Assembly (NCBI GenBank): GCA_003232385.1
Contig: QIJE01000007.1
Coordinates: 607-50,001 of the forward strand
Direction: 5' to 3'
Origin: a bacterium
GTDB lineage: Bacteria; SZUA-79; Acidulodesulfobacterales; Acidulodesulfobacteraceae
Length of the DNA: 49,395 nucleotides
The notes below the pieces were generated by a model. That model saw nothing but the letters and a program-made list of their open reading frames with translations. It was not told the origin of the DNA and searched no databases. Positions 7,396 through 17,036 of this stretch are shown here, piece after piece. Both the position numbers and the translations under genes were made by a program. Numbering within the stretch: the first letter of the stretch is position 1; each line of letters opens with the position of its first letter.

Positions 7396-7809
7396 CTAAG
7401 ATATATTTTTGAGCAAAAACGATAAATCTATGATATTAAAATGGATAAGGGCCTCAATAACGGCAATTAAGAATAATATAATCAAAATTACAAGGGTTAT
7501 TATCTGTAACGAATTAATCTTCCCCTTTTCCTTGTTATCCTTTGCCGTAACAGCTTCGTCTTTTGCAACAGCGGCGTTTATTTCTGATGCAGCCGATTGC
7601 GCAGCATCATTCTCATTATCGCTTTTTTCTCCTGAAACAGGCTCTTTTCCCGAATCAGGTCTTTCTTTTACCGCTCCAGTATTTTTATTAATAACAAATA
7701 CATTCGAACATACCCTGCACCTTGCCTTAACATCGTTATACGGCAGCGCAGATACATCTATATCGTAAGGAGTACCGCAAAAAGGACAATAAATATGCAT
7801 ACTGTTCAT
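7396..7809 (-). CDS. MJ0042-type zinc-ribbon protein with C-terminal membrane anchor
   Basis: A 137-residue protein. The N-terminal zinc ribbon has CPFCG and CRVC (Cys8, Cys11, Cys31, Cys34), matching the MJ0042/zinc-ribbon family frequent in Deltaproteobacteria and Myxococci. A low-complexity linker rich in Ala, Glu, Asp and Lys covers about residues 42-98. A single transmembrane helix (about 104-126) ends the chain, which would put the ribbon in the cytoplasm if the tail is inserted. The role of the family is not established. The ATG at 7809 has GAGG eight bases upstream. The gene is convergent with the kinase at 6318 (19 bases apart) and carries a 22-base palindrome just upstream. Confidence 0.75.
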   Translation of the reverse strand: MNSMHIYCPFCGTPYDIDVSALPYNDVKARCRVCSNVFVINKNTGAVKERPDSGKEPVSGEKSDNENDAAQSAASEINAAVAKDEAVTAKDNKEKGKINSLQIITLVILIILFLIAVIEALIHFNIIDLSFLLKNIS

Positions 7810-7821
7810 CCCACTCGCCTC

Positions 7822-7843
7822 ATTGTAAGTTTAAATTTACAAT
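7822..7843. promoter_or_regulatory. 22-base near-perfect palindrome, candidate operator
   Basis: The two halves ATTGTAAGTTT and AAATTTACAAT are inverted copies with one mismatch. The site starts 12 bases upstream of the zinc-ribbon gene and lies in the 203-base divergent region shared with the DciA-like gene. Position and symmetry fit a dimeric repressor site. I cannot name a regulator. Confidence 0.4.
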
Positions 7844-8012
7844 TCCATATTTATTACATATTGAATATTTTTACATTATAAACAATAATATTATAATAAT
7901 GAATTTAAATCAACAATTAAATTTAAAATATTAATAACTTTTATTTTTTCATATAACTTGTTAAGCTATGAAAGAGTGAAGTATTAAATAAGAACAGGGG
8001 GGGTTACACGGG

Positions 8013-8333
8013 TTGGCTAAACAATTAGATTTAAGGGACACTCTTCTAAGGGTGCTGAAAAGCAAACTTCGTTTATCGGATTATTACACATTGATACTTT
8101 ATGAACATTGGGAGATCATCTGCGGGGATAAAATAGGGAAAAAAACCAAGCCCAAGGCACTTAATAGAAATGTTTTAACGGTAGGTGTAGAAAATCCGGC
8201 TCTGATATTCGAACTGGGATTTATTAAGGAAGAATTCGTAAAAAAGGTAAACGATTTTTTTTCTTCAGAAGATAAAAACCTGCCCTCAGACAAGCGAATA
8301 TCTATTAAAAATATTCGCTTTGTCAATGAATAA
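8013..8333 (+). CDS. DUF721 / DciA-like protein
   Basis: A 106-residue protein of the DUF721 family. Members of the DciA subgroup load or stimulate the replicative helicase DnaB in bacteria that lack DnaC. The matching features are the Trp of YEHWEIICGDKIGKKTKP, followed by NVLTVGVENPALIFELGF and a helical tail. It begins with TTG at 8013, preceded by a run of seven G bases (7997-8003) that acts as ribosome site. The upstream divergent region is AT-rich. It is convergent with dnaJ, which ends nine bases away. Family membership is good; the helicase-loading role is inferred from the family. Confidence 0.75.
   Translation: MAKQLDLRDTLLRVLKSKLRLSDYYTLILYEHWEIICGDKIGKKTKPKALNRNVLTVGVENPALIFELGFIKEEFVKKVNDFFSSEDKNLPSDKRISIKNIRFVNE
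8292..8320. terminator. Stem-loop at a convergent gene end, possible weak bidirectional terminator
   Basis: A perfect 10-base stem, AAGCGAATAT and ATATTCGCTT, encloses a nine-base loop inside the last codons of the DciA-like gene, where it meets the end of dnaJ. No long U-tract follows on either strand, so efficient intrinsic termination is doubtful. It may instead protect the 3' ends of the messages. Confidence 0.35.
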
Positions 8334-8341
8334 CGGGCATA

Positions 8342-9421
8342 CTATATAAACGATTTAATCTTATCCATAAAAGACTTTTTCAGCGGATGGGTTTCTTCCT
8401 TGTTTTCTTCGGCAAGCTCCTCTAAGAGCCTTCTTTGTTTCTGACCCAGATTCATCGGTGTCTCCACGACCACATTGACATATTCGTTCCCCCGTGCGCC
8501 GCCGCTAAGCCTCGGGGCACCTTTTCCTCTAAGGGTAAATCGCGCTCCGCTCTGGGTTCCGGGCGATATTCTTATCGCGGATTCCCCTTCCATAGTGGGC
8601 ACGTCCAATTCACAACCTAATGCCGCCTGAGAAAAACTTATAGGCATTGTAACGAATATATCGTTCCCCCTCCTTTTAAATACGTCATGGGGTTCTACCG
8701 TAATATCGACATACAAGTCGCCGGCAGGACCTCCGTAAACTCCCGAAGCCCCCTCTCCCGCAACCTTAAGCCTGTTGTTGTTGTCTATGCCGGCGGGTAT
8801 CTTTATATCTAATTTACGCTCTTTTATAACCCTTCCGCTTCCCCTGCAGATATGGCACGGGGTCTCTATTATATCCCCCTCCCCGTTACATTTGTAGCAC
8901 GTTCTCGATATTGAAAAAAAACCTTGTTGCTGCCTTATTTCTCCGGTACCGTTGCATACCGGACAAACAAGCCTATCGGTCCCTTTTTTAGCACCAGTCC
9001 CCCCACATGGAGAGCATGCTTCGTATCTATTATACTTTATCTCTTTATATACGCCGAATAACGCCTCTTCAAATTTTATTTTAACCCCGTATCTCAGGTC
9101 CTCGCCTCTTTTTCGCCTACTTTTTTTATTGGGCTGAGAAAAAACATCGCCGAAGAAGTCGCTAAATATGTCGCCGAAACCCCCGTCCTGCGCATTGGCA
9201 CCGTCATGTCCGAACCTATCGTAAGCCGCTCTTTTTTCTTCATCGCACAGAACACTGTATGCCTCATTTATTTCCTTGAATTTTTCTTCCGATTCTCCAT
9301 CACCCTGATTTTTATCAGGGTGATATTTTAACGCTAATTTTCTATAAGTTTTTTTTATTTCATCGCTTGTCGCATCTCTGTCTAATCCGAGAATTTCATA
9401 ATAGTCCCTTTTAACTGCCAT
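8342..9421 (-). CDS. dnaJ: Chaperone DnaJ (Hsp40)
   Basis: Co-chaperone that delivers unfolded clients to DnaK and stimulates its ATPase. Its 359 residues have the full type I layout. The J domain has HPD at 34-36, followed by a Gly/Phe-rich stretch (about 71-95). Four zinc-binding CxxCxGxG repeats lie between residues 136 and 197 ([32 protein letters not shown]). A C-terminal client-binding domain completes it. It is the last gene of the hrcA-grpE-dnaK-dnaJ operon, 52 bases after dnaK. No clear ribosome site precedes the ATG. Confidence 0.97.
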   Translation of the reverse strand: MAVKRDYYEILGLDRDATSDEIKKTYRKLALKYHPDKNQGDGESEEKFKEINEAYSVLCDEEKRAAYDRFGHDGANAQDGGFGDIFSDFFGDVFSQPNKKSRRKRGEDLRYGVKIKFEEALFGVYKEIKYNRYEACSPCGGTGAKKGTDRLVCPVCNGTGEIRQQQGFFSISRTCYKCNGEGDIIETPCHICRGSGRVIKERKLDIKIPAGIDNNNRLKVAGEGASGVYGGPAGDLYVDITVEPHDVFKRRGNDIFVTMPISFSQAALGCELDVPTMEGESAIRISPGTQSGARFTLRGKGAPRLSGGARGNEYVNVVVETPMNLGQKQRRLLEELAEENKEETHPLKKSFMDKIKSFI

Positions 9422-9473
9422 AAGTTATAAATATTATATTTTAATTTGTTTAATTATTTTATTTTATTGAATT

Positions 9474-11417
9474 TTACTGATCCTTTTGATCCTTTTTATC
9501 TTTAACTTCCTCGTATTCGGCTTCCACAACATCTTCTTCGCCGGACGCCGCTTGCTCTCCCGTCTCGGAAGGTCCCGCCGCCGGTCCCCCGGAACCTGCG
9601 CCGGTTTCTTCTGCCGCCTTCTTATAAATAGATTCGGCTATAGAATGGGATAATTTCTCTAATTCTTCGGTTATCCGCTTCATCGTATCGACATCGTCTC
9701 CCTCAAGGGCCTTTTTAGCTTCCACGATTTTTTCTTCGGCAGACATTTTATCCGAAGATTCAACCTTGTCTCCGGAGTCTTTCAGCGTTTTTTCTACCGA
9801 ATAGACTAAACCGTCCAAATGATTCCTTGCCTCTATCAGCTCCTTCTTTTTGATGTCCTCGTCCTTATGCAAATCGGCTTCTTTAACCATCTTTTCTATC
9901 TCTTCCTTAGACAATCCGCTTGAAGCCGTGATCCTGATGGACTGTTCTTTACCCGTACCAAGGTCTTTTGCCGAAACATGAACTATGCCGTTGGCATCTA
10001 TATCAAAAGTAACCTCAACTTGAGGAACGCCTCTCGGAGCGGGCGGTATTCCCGTCAACTCAAATCTTCCAAGGCTTTTGTTGTCCATCGACATTTCTCT
10101 CTCGCCCTGTAATACGTTAATGGTAACGGCGGGCTGATTATCTGCGGCAGTCGAAAATATCTGACTCTTTCTGGTAGGTATGGTCGTATTTTTGTCTATT
10201 AACTTTGTCGTTACTCCGCCAAGCGTTTCTATCCCTAAAGATAAAGGCATAACATCAAGCAACAAGACGTCCTTTACATCCCCTTTAAGAACGGCGCCCT
10301 GAATTGCCGCCCCTACCGCGACTACCTCGTCGGGATTAACGCCCTTATGGGGTTCTTTCCCGAAAAATTCCTTAACGGACTGCTGAACCTTGGGCATTCT
10401 GGTCTGTCCACCCACTAAAATAACCTCGTCAATCTGAGACGTCGTTAAACCCGCATCCCTTAATGCAACCTTAACCGGAGCCATGGATTTTTCCACCAAT
10501 TCACCGGTAAGCTGTTCTAGTTTTGCCCTCGAAAGTTTTATGTTAAGGTGCTTGGGTCCGCCTGCGTCTGCCGTAATAAACGGAAGATTTATATCGGTTT
10601 CCAAAGAGGACGATAATTCTATCTTTGCCTTTTCGGCAGCCTCTTTTAACCTTTGAAGCGCCATCTTGTCGCCCCTTAAATCTATGCCGTTATCTTTTCT
10701 AAATTCATCGGCTATATAATTAATAACTTTCTGATCAAAATCTTCTCCGCCGAGGAATGTGTCTCCATTGGTAGATTTAACCTCAAAAACTCCCTCACCG
10801 AGTTCAAGTATGGATATATCGAACGTTCCGCCGCCAAGGTCGTAAACGGCAATTTTTTCTTCTTTCTTTTTATCCAATCCGTAAGAAAGAGAAGATGCCG
10901 TAGGTTCGTTAATAATTCTTAAAACGTCAAGACCCGCGATCTTTCCGGCATCCTTCGTCGCTTGCCGCTGAGAATCGTTAAAATATGCAGGAACCGTGAT
11001 AACCGCCTCGGTAACGGTCTCTCCGAGATAATCCTCTGCCGTTTTTTTCATTTTCATTAATATCATTGAAGAAATTTCTGCCGGAGAATACTTTCTGCCT
11101 TTTATTTCCACCCATGCATCCCCGTTGTCGCTTGAAACGATTTTATAAGAGCACATTTTTTTAAAGGCATTAACCTCCGGGGAATCAAATTTTCTGCCGA
11201 TAAGTCTTTTTACGGCATAAATAGTATTTTCCGGATTTGTAACAGCCTGTCTTTTTGCCGCCTGTCCTACGAGCCTCTCACCACTATCGCTTATAGACAC
11301 AGCGGACGGGGTCGTCCTGGTTCCCTCCGAATTTGCTATTACGACGGGTTCCTTCCCCTCCATAACTGCAACGCAGGAGTTTGTAGTTCCTAAATCAATA
11401 CCTATAACTTTTCCCAT
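9474..11417 (-). CDS. dnaK: Chaperone DnaK (Hsp70)
   Basis: ATP-driven chaperone that binds exposed hydrophobic segments in the cytoplasm. The 647-residue protein is full length. The actin-like ATPase opens with [14 protein letters not shown] and has the phosphate loop [12 protein letters not shown] and the adenosine motif [14 protein letters not shown]. The substrate domain begins around [17 protein letters not shown], and the disordered acidic end is VVEAEYEEV, as in other DnaK proteins. AAGGAG lies ahead of the ATG. It stands between grpE and dnaJ; the 89-base gap before it holds a possible internal promoter. Confidence 0.98.
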   Translation of the reverse strand: MGKVIGIDLGTTNSCVAVMEGKEPVVIANSEGTRTTPSAVSISDSGERLVGQAAKRQAVTNPENTIYAVKRLIGRKFDSPEVNAFKKMCSYKIVSSDNGDAWVEIKGRKYSPAEISSMILMKMKKTAEDYLGETVTEAVITVPAYFNDSQRQATKDAGKIAGLDVLRIINEPTASSLSYGLDKKKEEKIAVYDLGGGTFDISILELGEGVFEVKSTNGDTFLGGEDFDQKVINYIADEFRKDNGIDLRGDKMALQRLKEAAEKAKIELSSSLETDINLPFITADAGGPKHLNIKLSRAKLEQLTGELVEKSMAPVKVALRDAGLTTSQIDEVILVGGQTRMPKVQQSVKEFFGKEPHKGVNPDEVVAVGAAIQGAVLKGDVKDVLLLDVMPLSLGIETLGGVTTKLIDKNTTIPTRKSQIFSTAADNQPAVTINVLQGEREMSMDNKSLGRFELTGIPPAPRGVPQVEVTFDIDANGIVHVSAKDLGTGKEQSIRITASSGLSKEEIEKMVKEADLHKDEDIKKKELIEARNHLDGLVYSVEKTLKDSGDKVESSDKMSAEEKIVEAKKALEGDDVDTMKRITEELEKLSHSIAESIYKKAAEETGAGSGGPAAGPSETGEQAASGEEDVVEAEYEEVKDKKDQKDQ

Positions 11418-11481
11418 AATCAGTTTCTCCTTGAAAATATAAAAATTTATTTTTAAACTTTTGTTATAAATTATACCTTAA

Positions 11482-11510
11482 AATATACTGTTTACATATA
11501 CTTTGTTCAA
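11482..11510 (-). promoter_or_regulatory. Candidate internal sigma-70-type promoter for dnaK-dnaJ
   Basis: On the minus strand TTGAAC (11505-11510) and TATATT (11482-11487) are separated by 17 bases, close to the TTGACA/TATAAT consensus. The -35 box overlaps the stop of grpE and transcription would begin about 60 bases before dnaK. It carries no CIRCE copy, so it would give HrcA-independent dnaK expression. The region is AT-rich, so chance matches are possible. Confidence 0.4.
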
Positions 11511-12175
11511 TCTTTTTTATCGCCGTCAGGCTTAGAAATAGACACCAGAGACGGCCTGATAAGTCTTTCCTTATAAATGTAACCCTTTCTTTTTTCCTTT
11601 ATGATTTTCCCATCCGGCTGATCCGAATCTCCAACCATTTCAACTATCTGATGAAAATTAGGGTCAAAATCTTTAGATGTCGTATCCACTGTTTCTATGC
11701 CGAAATTCTTTAAAACTTTGATAAATTCATTATACGCCAACTTAACTCCGTCTACGAAAGATTTTAAGTTTCCGGAGGTATCCTGTTTTACATAGGGTGC
11801 GGAATGTTCTATCGCCAAGTCTAAAAAATCTAAAACCGGAAGCAGATCCCTTAAAAGGCTTTCATTGGAATATTTCAAAGATTCTTCCTTATCTCTATTC
11901 ATCCTCTTTCTGAAATTTTCGGCATCCGCAAGACTTTTAAGATAGTTTGAATTTAAATCGTCATACTCCTTTTTCATATTTTTAAGCACATTTCTAAGAT
12001 AATTAAGCTCGGTCTCCGCTTCGATAAGGCTTCCCGGACTGGGAATATCGTCGATATCAAGATCGGACTGATTAGAGATTTGCCCTCCGGCAGGTTCCTC
12101 TATCTTTTTTCCGAATTCTTCATGGACATCCGCTTCGTTTTTATCGTTACCACCGTTTTTTTCATCCGCAGTCAT
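11507..12175 (-). CDS. grpE: Nucleotide exchange factor GrpE
   Basis: Releases ADP from DnaK to restart its cycle. The protein has 222 residues: an acidic, disordered N-terminus (to about residue 50), a long coiled-coil helix (about 55-110, with YLKSLADAENFRKRMNRD), and a beta domain ending in FDPNFHQIVE and a KGYIYKERLIRPSLVSI segment, the GrpE signature. AAGGAG stands nine bases before the ATG. It lies second in the heat-shock operon, 50 bases after hrcA. Confidence 0.96.
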   Translation of the reverse strand: MTADEKNGGNDKNEADVHEEFGKKIEEPAGGQISNQSDLDIDDIPSPGSLIEAETELNYLRNVLKNMKKEYDDLNSNYLKSLADAENFRKRMNRDKEESLKYSNESLLRDLLPVLDFLDLAIEHSAPYVKQDTSGNLKSFVDGVKLAYNEFIKVLKNFGIETVDTTSKDFDPNFHQIVEMVGDSDQPDGKIIKEKRKGYIYKERLIRPSLVSISKPDGDKKD

Positions 12176-12225
12176 TTACTCAATCTCCTTGATTATTAAA
12201 ATTTCCTATATTTCATTTTAGGAAT

Positions 12226-13278
12226 CTATATAATTTCGCTCAATAATTCAGCCATAAAATCTATTACGGGAATGACGAGAGAATAATTCATCCTCAAGGG
12301 ACCTATTATTCCTATCGAACCCTTAAGCATGTTATTTTTGCCGACATACGGCGCAGATACGAGAGATAACCCTGTAATTTCGGACCATTCCTCATCGGAA
12401 CCGATGAATATTCGCTTCGTCTTACAATTTTTGGTAAGCCCAAGCAGTTTTATTACCGTTTTTTTATCGGAAATAGTTTTTATAAGAAATTTTATCTGTT
12501 CGTTATCGGAAAACTCCGGCTCTTCCAGTAAATATCCCTCAGGTCCCACGTATAAACAATTATCGTAGTTACTCTCCGTATTATCCGTATCTACGGAACA
12601 AAATACCGCATTATTTATTATTGAATAAAAATTATCCCTGTCGTCATGTATTTCATCTATAATAACATCCCTGAGATTATCTATGCTGCAATTTTTTTTC
12701 TCTAAAATACAATTCAGCTTATCGGAATATCCCTTCAATTCCTTTTGTTCTACGTCTTTATCTATATAAATCGACCTATTTTCGGTAACACCGTTTTTAA
12801 ATACGATGATCACGAGTATATTATTCGATTTTATCTTTATAAATTGTATGTGTAAAAGATAAACGCCGACAGTGTCTGGAGCAAGAACTACTCCGGCATA
12901 ATGAGACAAATCCGACAGCGATCTGGAAGTTCGGTTTAACGTGTCCGACAAACTTCCGCCTGCCGAACTAAACCTTTTTTTTATAATTTCTTTTTGCTTG
13001 TGCGAAATTTTTTCCGCTTTCATCATACCTTCGACGTAAAATCCATACCCCTTAGCCGTCGGTACTCTTCCCGCTGAAAGATGCGGCTGATATATATACC
13101 CTTCTTCTTCTAAAGAAACCATTATATTTCTAATGGAAGCCGGGCTCAAGTTTAAATTGCAACTTTCAGATACGAACTTTGAACCGACCGGGCTTGCCGT
13201 TTCAAAATATCCTTCTATTATGCCGAGAAAAACCTCCCTTTCCCTTTCGTTTATATCGTTACGGCGGTATCCTTCCAT
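12226..13278 (-). CDS. hrcA: Heat-inducible transcription repressor HrcA
   Basis: Represses class I heat-shock genes by binding CIRCE; folding of HrcA depends on the GroEL system, so heat stress lifts repression. The first 75 residues form a winged helix (ERERVFLGIIEGYF-type start, then SVGSKFVSE-like and LNLSPASIRNIMVSLEEEGYIYQPH with HLSAGRVPT), the family hallmark. A GAF-like middle domain and the C-terminal GSIGIIGPLRMNYSLVIP follow. I take the ATG at 13278; a TTG at 13293 in the same frame is possible, and neither has a strong ribosome site. It is the first gene of the operon and is autoregulated, since the CIRCE lies 28 bases upstream. Confidence 0.95.
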   Translation of the reverse strand: MEGYRRNDINEREREVFLGIIEGYFETASPVGSKFVSESCNLNLSPASIRNIMVSLEEEGYIYQPHLSAGRVPTAKGYGFYVEGMMKAEKISHKQKEIIKKRFSSAGGSLSDTLNRTSRSLSDLSHYAGVVLAPDTVGVYLLHIQFIKIKSNNILVIIVFKNGVTENRSIYIDKDVEQKELKGYSDKLNCILEKKNCSIDNLRDVIIDEIHDDRDNFYSIINNAVFCSVDTDNTESNYDNCLYVGPEGYLLEEPEFSDNEQIKFLIKTISDKKTVIKLLGLTKNCKTKRIFIGSDEEWSEITGLSLVSAPYVGKNNMLKGSIGIIGPLRMNYSLVIPVIDFMAELLSEII

Positions 13279-13305
13279 TTCGCACTGTCTCAATTCTTTT
13301 TATTT

Positions 13306-13332
13306 TTAGCACTTAAACATTATGAGTGCTAA
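13306..13332. promoter_or_regulatory. CIRCE operator
   Basis: The inverted repeat TTAGCACTT (13306-13314), nine spacer bases, GAGTGCTAA (13324-13332) matches the CIRCE consensus TTAGCACTC-N9-GAGTGCTAA with one mismatch. It sits at the expected transcription start of hrcA, where bound HrcA would block the polymerase. Confidence 0.95.
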
Positions 13333-13336
13333 GTAT

Positions 13337-13366
13337 AATTTAAACAATATTTTTACATTTTGTCAA
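13337..13366 (-). promoter_or_regulatory. Sigma-70-type promoter of hrcA-grpE-dnaK-dnaJ
   Basis: On the minus strand a perfect -35 box TTGACA (13361-13366) and a -10 box TAAATT (13337-13342) are 18 bases apart. The predicted start near 13330 falls inside the CIRCE operator. This is the classic HrcA-controlled arrangement and shows that the operon is driven by the housekeeping factor. Confidence 0.75.
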
Positions 13367-13439
13367 GACCAATCCGTGAAATATTCGCAGTGATTTTTTC
13401 CTTTACAATTTTGAGACAATCAAATAAAATATTAAGATA

Positions 13440-14789
13440 ATGCTTTCAAAACTAAACAAATTCTTTTCCTCCACCAAATTAGCTATATTTATTTTCATAA
13501 CTATCGGCTCGGTGTCAATGATCGGAACGTTTATAGATCAAGGCAACACGATGAGCCGATACAAAATTATATACGGAGCAAAAGTTTTTTCTGTTTTATA
13601 CTGGCTCGGTTTTTTAAACGTATATGATTCATGGTATTTTATCCTCCTTGCCGCGTTATTGATTATAAATCTCATAATGGCGTCGGTAAATATTTTTCCG
13701 CGAACCCTGAAGTCCGTTTTCGGGCCGTATCCGTCTTTCAAAGAAATAACGGATAAAAAAAATCCAAAGGCCGTATATAAAAGTTTTGAATCCGGAAAGG
13801 GCATAAAAGAAACAATAAGTGTCTTAAACAAACGGTTAGGCGCACCGGTCATCAATAAAACGGATAAATCCTCTCGGGAAACGGAGTTATATTATTCAAA
13901 AAACTCTATACTCAGATTTTCTCCCTATATTGCACATCTCAGCATTATAATAATCGTTATAGGCATACTGTTAAACGCAAAATACGGCTTTAGGTCTTAT
14001 ACGAACATAAAAGTAAACGAAAGAACAAATATTTCATATCTGCTTAAAAACAATAAACCGATAAAACTTCCTTTTGTTATAAGATTGGATAAATACGAAA
14101 CCGAATACTACCACGACGGCATAACAAAGGCATATGTCAGCACAATAAGCATAATCAATAAGGAACACATAAACCTTCTCACAAAAGACATCAAGGTAAA
14201 TCATCCGCTGACATACGACGGCATAACCGTGTATCAGGCAAGTTACGGCCATTATAAGCCTACCGCCGCAAAGATTCTGATACTTAACTTAAAAAACAGT
14301 AAATATAAAAAGGTCGTATATGCTCAGTTCGGTAAATTTTACGATGCCGGAATAGGTAACGTAAAATTTAAATTCGTTCCCTATAAAAATCCGAAAAGGG
14401 GCGAAATTCCCTTCTTTATAGAACTCGGCAATAAACGAATATTAAACTTTATCCCGTTATCGATTAAGAATTACAGGACTCCATTGATATTGACCAAGTA
14501 TGATGATATGGCATTTCTCTACGAAGGGGTAAAAAATTATTATTACAGCGGATTCGAAATAACGAAAAATTCTTATGTCGGAGTCATATGGATAGGGTCT
14601 GTAATCCTGATAATCTCCCTGTTTTTCTCATTCTTTTTTAATCAAAGGGAGGTATGGGTAAGACTGATGAACTTAAAAGACGGGAAAAAATCTAAGGTTG
14701 AAATATTAGCCGTACCTAAGAAAAAATTTGAATCGTTTTATAGAAACTTTAATAAAAAAACGGATTTGATAAAAAAAGCATTAATCTAA
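13440..14789 (+). CDS. resB: Cytochrome c biogenesis protein ResB (System II)
   Basis: With CcsA, this protein carries haem across the membrane and attaches it to apocytochrome c outside. The 449-residue protein has the ResB pattern: FSSTKLAIFIFITIGSVSMIGTF as first helix, then a second near 57-80 after GFLNVYDSWYF, a third near 160-182 and a last near 377-400. A large extracytoplasmic domain with HPLTYDGITVYQASYG lies between helices three and four. It starts at ATG 13440 with a weak ribosome site. It is divergent from hrcA and 21 bases ahead of ccsA. System II assembly is typical of many delta- and epsilonproteobacteria, cyanobacteria and Gram-positives. Confidence 0.92.
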   Translation: MLSKLNKFFSSTKLAIFIFITIGSVSMIGTFIDQGNTMSRYKIIYGAKVFSVLYWLGFLNVYDSWYFILLAALLIINLIMASVNIFPRTLKSVFGPYPSFKEITDKKNPKAVYKSFESGKGIKETISVLNKRLGAPVINKTDKSSRETELYYSKNSILRFSPYIAHLSIIIIVIGILLNAKYGFRSYTNIKVNERTNISYLLKNNKPIKLPFVIRLDKYETEYYHDGITKAYVSTISIINKEHINLLTKDIKVNHPLTYDGITVYQASYGHYKPTAAKILILNLKNSKYKKVVYAQFGKFYDAGIGNVKFKFVPYKNPKRGEIPFFIELGNKRILNFIPLSIKNYRTPLILTKYDDMAFLYEGVKNYYYSGFEITKNSYVGVIWIGSVILIISLFFSFFFNQREVWVRLMNLKDGKKSKVEILAVPKKKFESFYRNFNKKTDLIKKALI

Positions 14790-14810
14790 AAATGAAGATG
14801 AGGTTCGATT

Positions 14811-15707
14811 ATGATTTCCGCTAACATGTCTATACTTGACGGTTCGTTATATTTTACGATATCCCTGCTTTTCCTAATATTGTCGTTTTTGGGCTATTCA
14901 ATCTTTTTGTTCACGGGAAACAAAAAGATTTCCAAGATATCTTTTTTTGCCTTAATCTTAACGTTTTCAATACAAACATTCGCATTTATCATAAGGTGGA
15001 TTTATGCCTATAAAATAGGCATAGACACTCCTCCCTTGGTCGATCTTTACGATTCGTTGGTATTTTTTTCATATGTCATTATGTTCGGCTTTATTTTATT
15101 AAGAATTTTTTACGATTTCGACGCCCTCGGCTTTATTATAACGGCTGCTGCTGTTGTCGTATTGTCGTTTGCATCGTTCTCTCCGCTTGCCACAAGCGCT
15201 ATAGAGCCGACGATTCCGGCACTCCAAAGCTATTGGCTGCTTTATCATATCATAAGTTTATTCGTATCTTACGGGGCATTCGCGGCGGCATTCGGTTTAG
15301 GAATCCTATATTTAATTAAAAACAGAAAGGAAACCGACAAAGCAAAAAAACAGGGTCGTTTTTTTAGCCTTTTACCCCCTTCAGCCGTAATAGAAGAAAC
15401 AATTTACAAGGTCGTCGTATTCGGTCTGTTTTTTTTAACCGTGGGTGTCGTCATAGGGGCGGCGTGGGCGGACAGCGCATGGGGCGGATTCTGGAGCTGG
15501 GACCCTAAGGAGACATGGTCGCTTATAACATGGCTTACGTACGTTTTGTTTATTCACGCAAAGATTACCAAGGGCTGGAGCGGAAAGAAGATGGCATGGA
15601 TCGCTATTATAGGATTTGCCGTAGTAATATTCTGTTACCTCGGGGTGGACTTGATAATCCCGGGGTTGCATTCTTATGCCACGCCCGGTTCGACATCCGT
15701 TCTATAA
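14811..15707 (+). CDS. ccsA: Cytochrome c biogenesis protein CcsA/ResC (System II)
   Basis: Haem-handling partner of ResB in the inner membrane. Its 298 residues form about eight helices. The tryptophan-rich WWD motif reads WGGFWSWDPKETW (about 224-236) and faces outside to hold haem. Conserved histidines occur near residue 146 (YHIIS), in the helix after the WWD motif (FIHAK) and near the end (LHSYA). The ATG has GAGG nine bases before it. The two genes together make a complete System II synthetase and imply that the organism makes periplasmic or surface c-type cytochromes, though none is encoded in this window. Confidence 0.94.
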   Translation: MISANMSILDGSLYFTISLLFLILSFLGYSIFLFTGNKKISKISFFALILTFSIQTFAFIIRWIYAYKIGIDTPPLVDLYDSLVFFSYVIMFGFILLRIFYDFDALGFIITAAAVVVLSFASFSPLATSAIEPTIPALQSYWLLYHIISLFVSYGAFAAAFGLGILYLIKNRKETDKAKKQGRFFSLLPPSAVIEETIYKVVVFGLFFLTVGVVIGAAWADSAWGGFWSWDPKETWSLITWLTYVLFIHAKITKGWSGKKMAWIAIIGFAVVIFCYLGVDLIIPGLHSYATPGSTSVL

Positions 15708-15739
15708 TAAAAAATAACTTTTAAGGGAGACAGATAAAC

Positions 15740-17035
15740 TTGAAAAAAACCGGTGTTAGCGTTTTGCCTTTCAGGCCGTACGTTTATAATAAAAAAATCG
15801 TGGATATAAAAGACGTAGTCGCTCCCCCTTACGACGTAATAACCGAGGAAATGCAGAACGAGCTTTACGGCAAGTCGGATTTTAATATAGTGAGGCTGGA
15901 GTTCGGTAAGGAGTTTGAAAACGACACCGAAAAGGAAAATAAATATTATAGGGCCGACGGTATTTTTAAAGACTGGATAGATACAGGGGCATTGGAATTA
16001 GAACCGGAAGATTCCATTTACATCTATACTCAAAGGTTTTACATAAATAATGTTCCCCATGAAAGGATCGGATTTTTATCCCTTTTTCTGCTTCCGGAAA
16101 CCCAAAATAATAAGTCCATTTACGGTCACGAGACAACGCTTTCTAAGCCGAAAGAAGATAGGTTCAAGCTTGTAAATGCTACTAAGGCAAATTTTAGCCC
16201 TATTTTTTCGGTATTCGAAGACAAAAACTCTGCCGTATTGGAAATTTTAAAAAAATCGATACGAGACGGCATTGCCGTATTACTTTATGATTTTAATGAT
16301 GAAAAAAATATCAAAAATGTTTTATACAGACTCTCCGACAAGGACTCAATTAAATTCATTCGGGATGAGATGAAAGAAAAATCCGTCTACATAGCGGACG
16401 GCCATCACCGATTTGAAACCTACATGAATTTTAGAGATTACGTCAAAGAACAGGGTATAACCGGAATTAACGCGGATTCGTGCCTTATGTACTTTGCCCC
16501 TTCCAACCAGGAAGGACTCGTTATATTGCCTACCCACAGGGGCATAACGGGAAAGAGTATAGAGCCGGAGGCTTTTTTAGACGGCATCAAGGAAGATTTT
16601 GACTACAAAGAGGTAAGTTTTGCCGATATATTGAAAGAAAACAAAAAATCAGGTAAAAACGGAGTATCCTTTGGTTTTGCGCATAACTCCGGACGCGGAT
16701 TTATTTTATCCTTTAAGAAAAATAGCGGGGGATCAGACGATAATCCCCTTAAAACATTAGACGTTTCTATACTGGAGGCATATGTTTTAAAAAAAGCATT
16801 GAATATAACGCAAAACGAAATAGATGCACAGAGATACCTTGTATATGAAAAAGATGCCGAAAAGGCGTTGGAAAAGGTTAAGAACGGGGGCTTAGAGGCT
16901 GTTTTTTTTATGAACCCCGCTTCAATAGAAGACGTAATTAAAATAGCATCCTTAAACCTGAGGATGCCTCAAAAATCCACTTATTTTTATCCTAAAATCA
17001 TCACCGGTTTAACAATAAATTCACTGAAGATATAG
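15740..17035 (+). CDS. DUF1015 family protein
   Basis: A 431-residue cytoplasmic protein of the DUF1015 family. Signature parts are VLPFRPYVYN...VVAPPYDVI at the start, YIYTQRF near residue 95, and YIADGHHRFETYMNFRD near residue 215, whose DGHHR is the most conserved block and looks like an active or metal site. In many bacteria DUF1015 genes lie near serine biosynthesis genes such as serA; none is next to it here. Its function is unproven. Translation starts at TTG 15740 with AAGGGAGA nine bases upstream. It follows ccsA by 32 bases and is convergent with amtB across a strong terminator. Confidence 0.9.
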   Translation: MKKTGVSVLPFRPYVYNKKIVDIKDVVAPPYDVITEEMQNELYGKSDFNIVRLEFGKEFENDTEKENKYYRADGIFKDWIDTGALELEPEDSIYIYTQRFYINNVPHERIGFLSLFLLPETQNNKSIYGHETTLSKPKEDRFKLVNATKANFSPIFSVFEDKNSAVLEILKKSIRDGIAVLLYDFNDEKNIKNVLYRLSDKDSIKFIRDEMKEKSVYIADGHHRFETYMNFRDYVKEQGITGINADSCLMYFAPSNQEGLVILPTHRGITGKSIEPEAFLDGIKEDFDYKEVSFADILKENKKSGKNGVSFGFAHNSGRGFILSFKKNSGGSDDNPLKTLDVSILEAYVLKKALNITQNEIDAQRYLVYEKDAEKALEKVKNGGLEAVFFMNPASIEDVIKIASLNLRMPQKSTYFYPKIITGLTINSLKI

Positions 17036-17036
17036 T

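Noticed and set aside
8850-8880. TGGCACGGGG on the plus strand resembling a sigma-54 -24 box
   Set aside because: No TTGC follows at the right distance and it lies inside the zinc-finger coding region of dnaJ.
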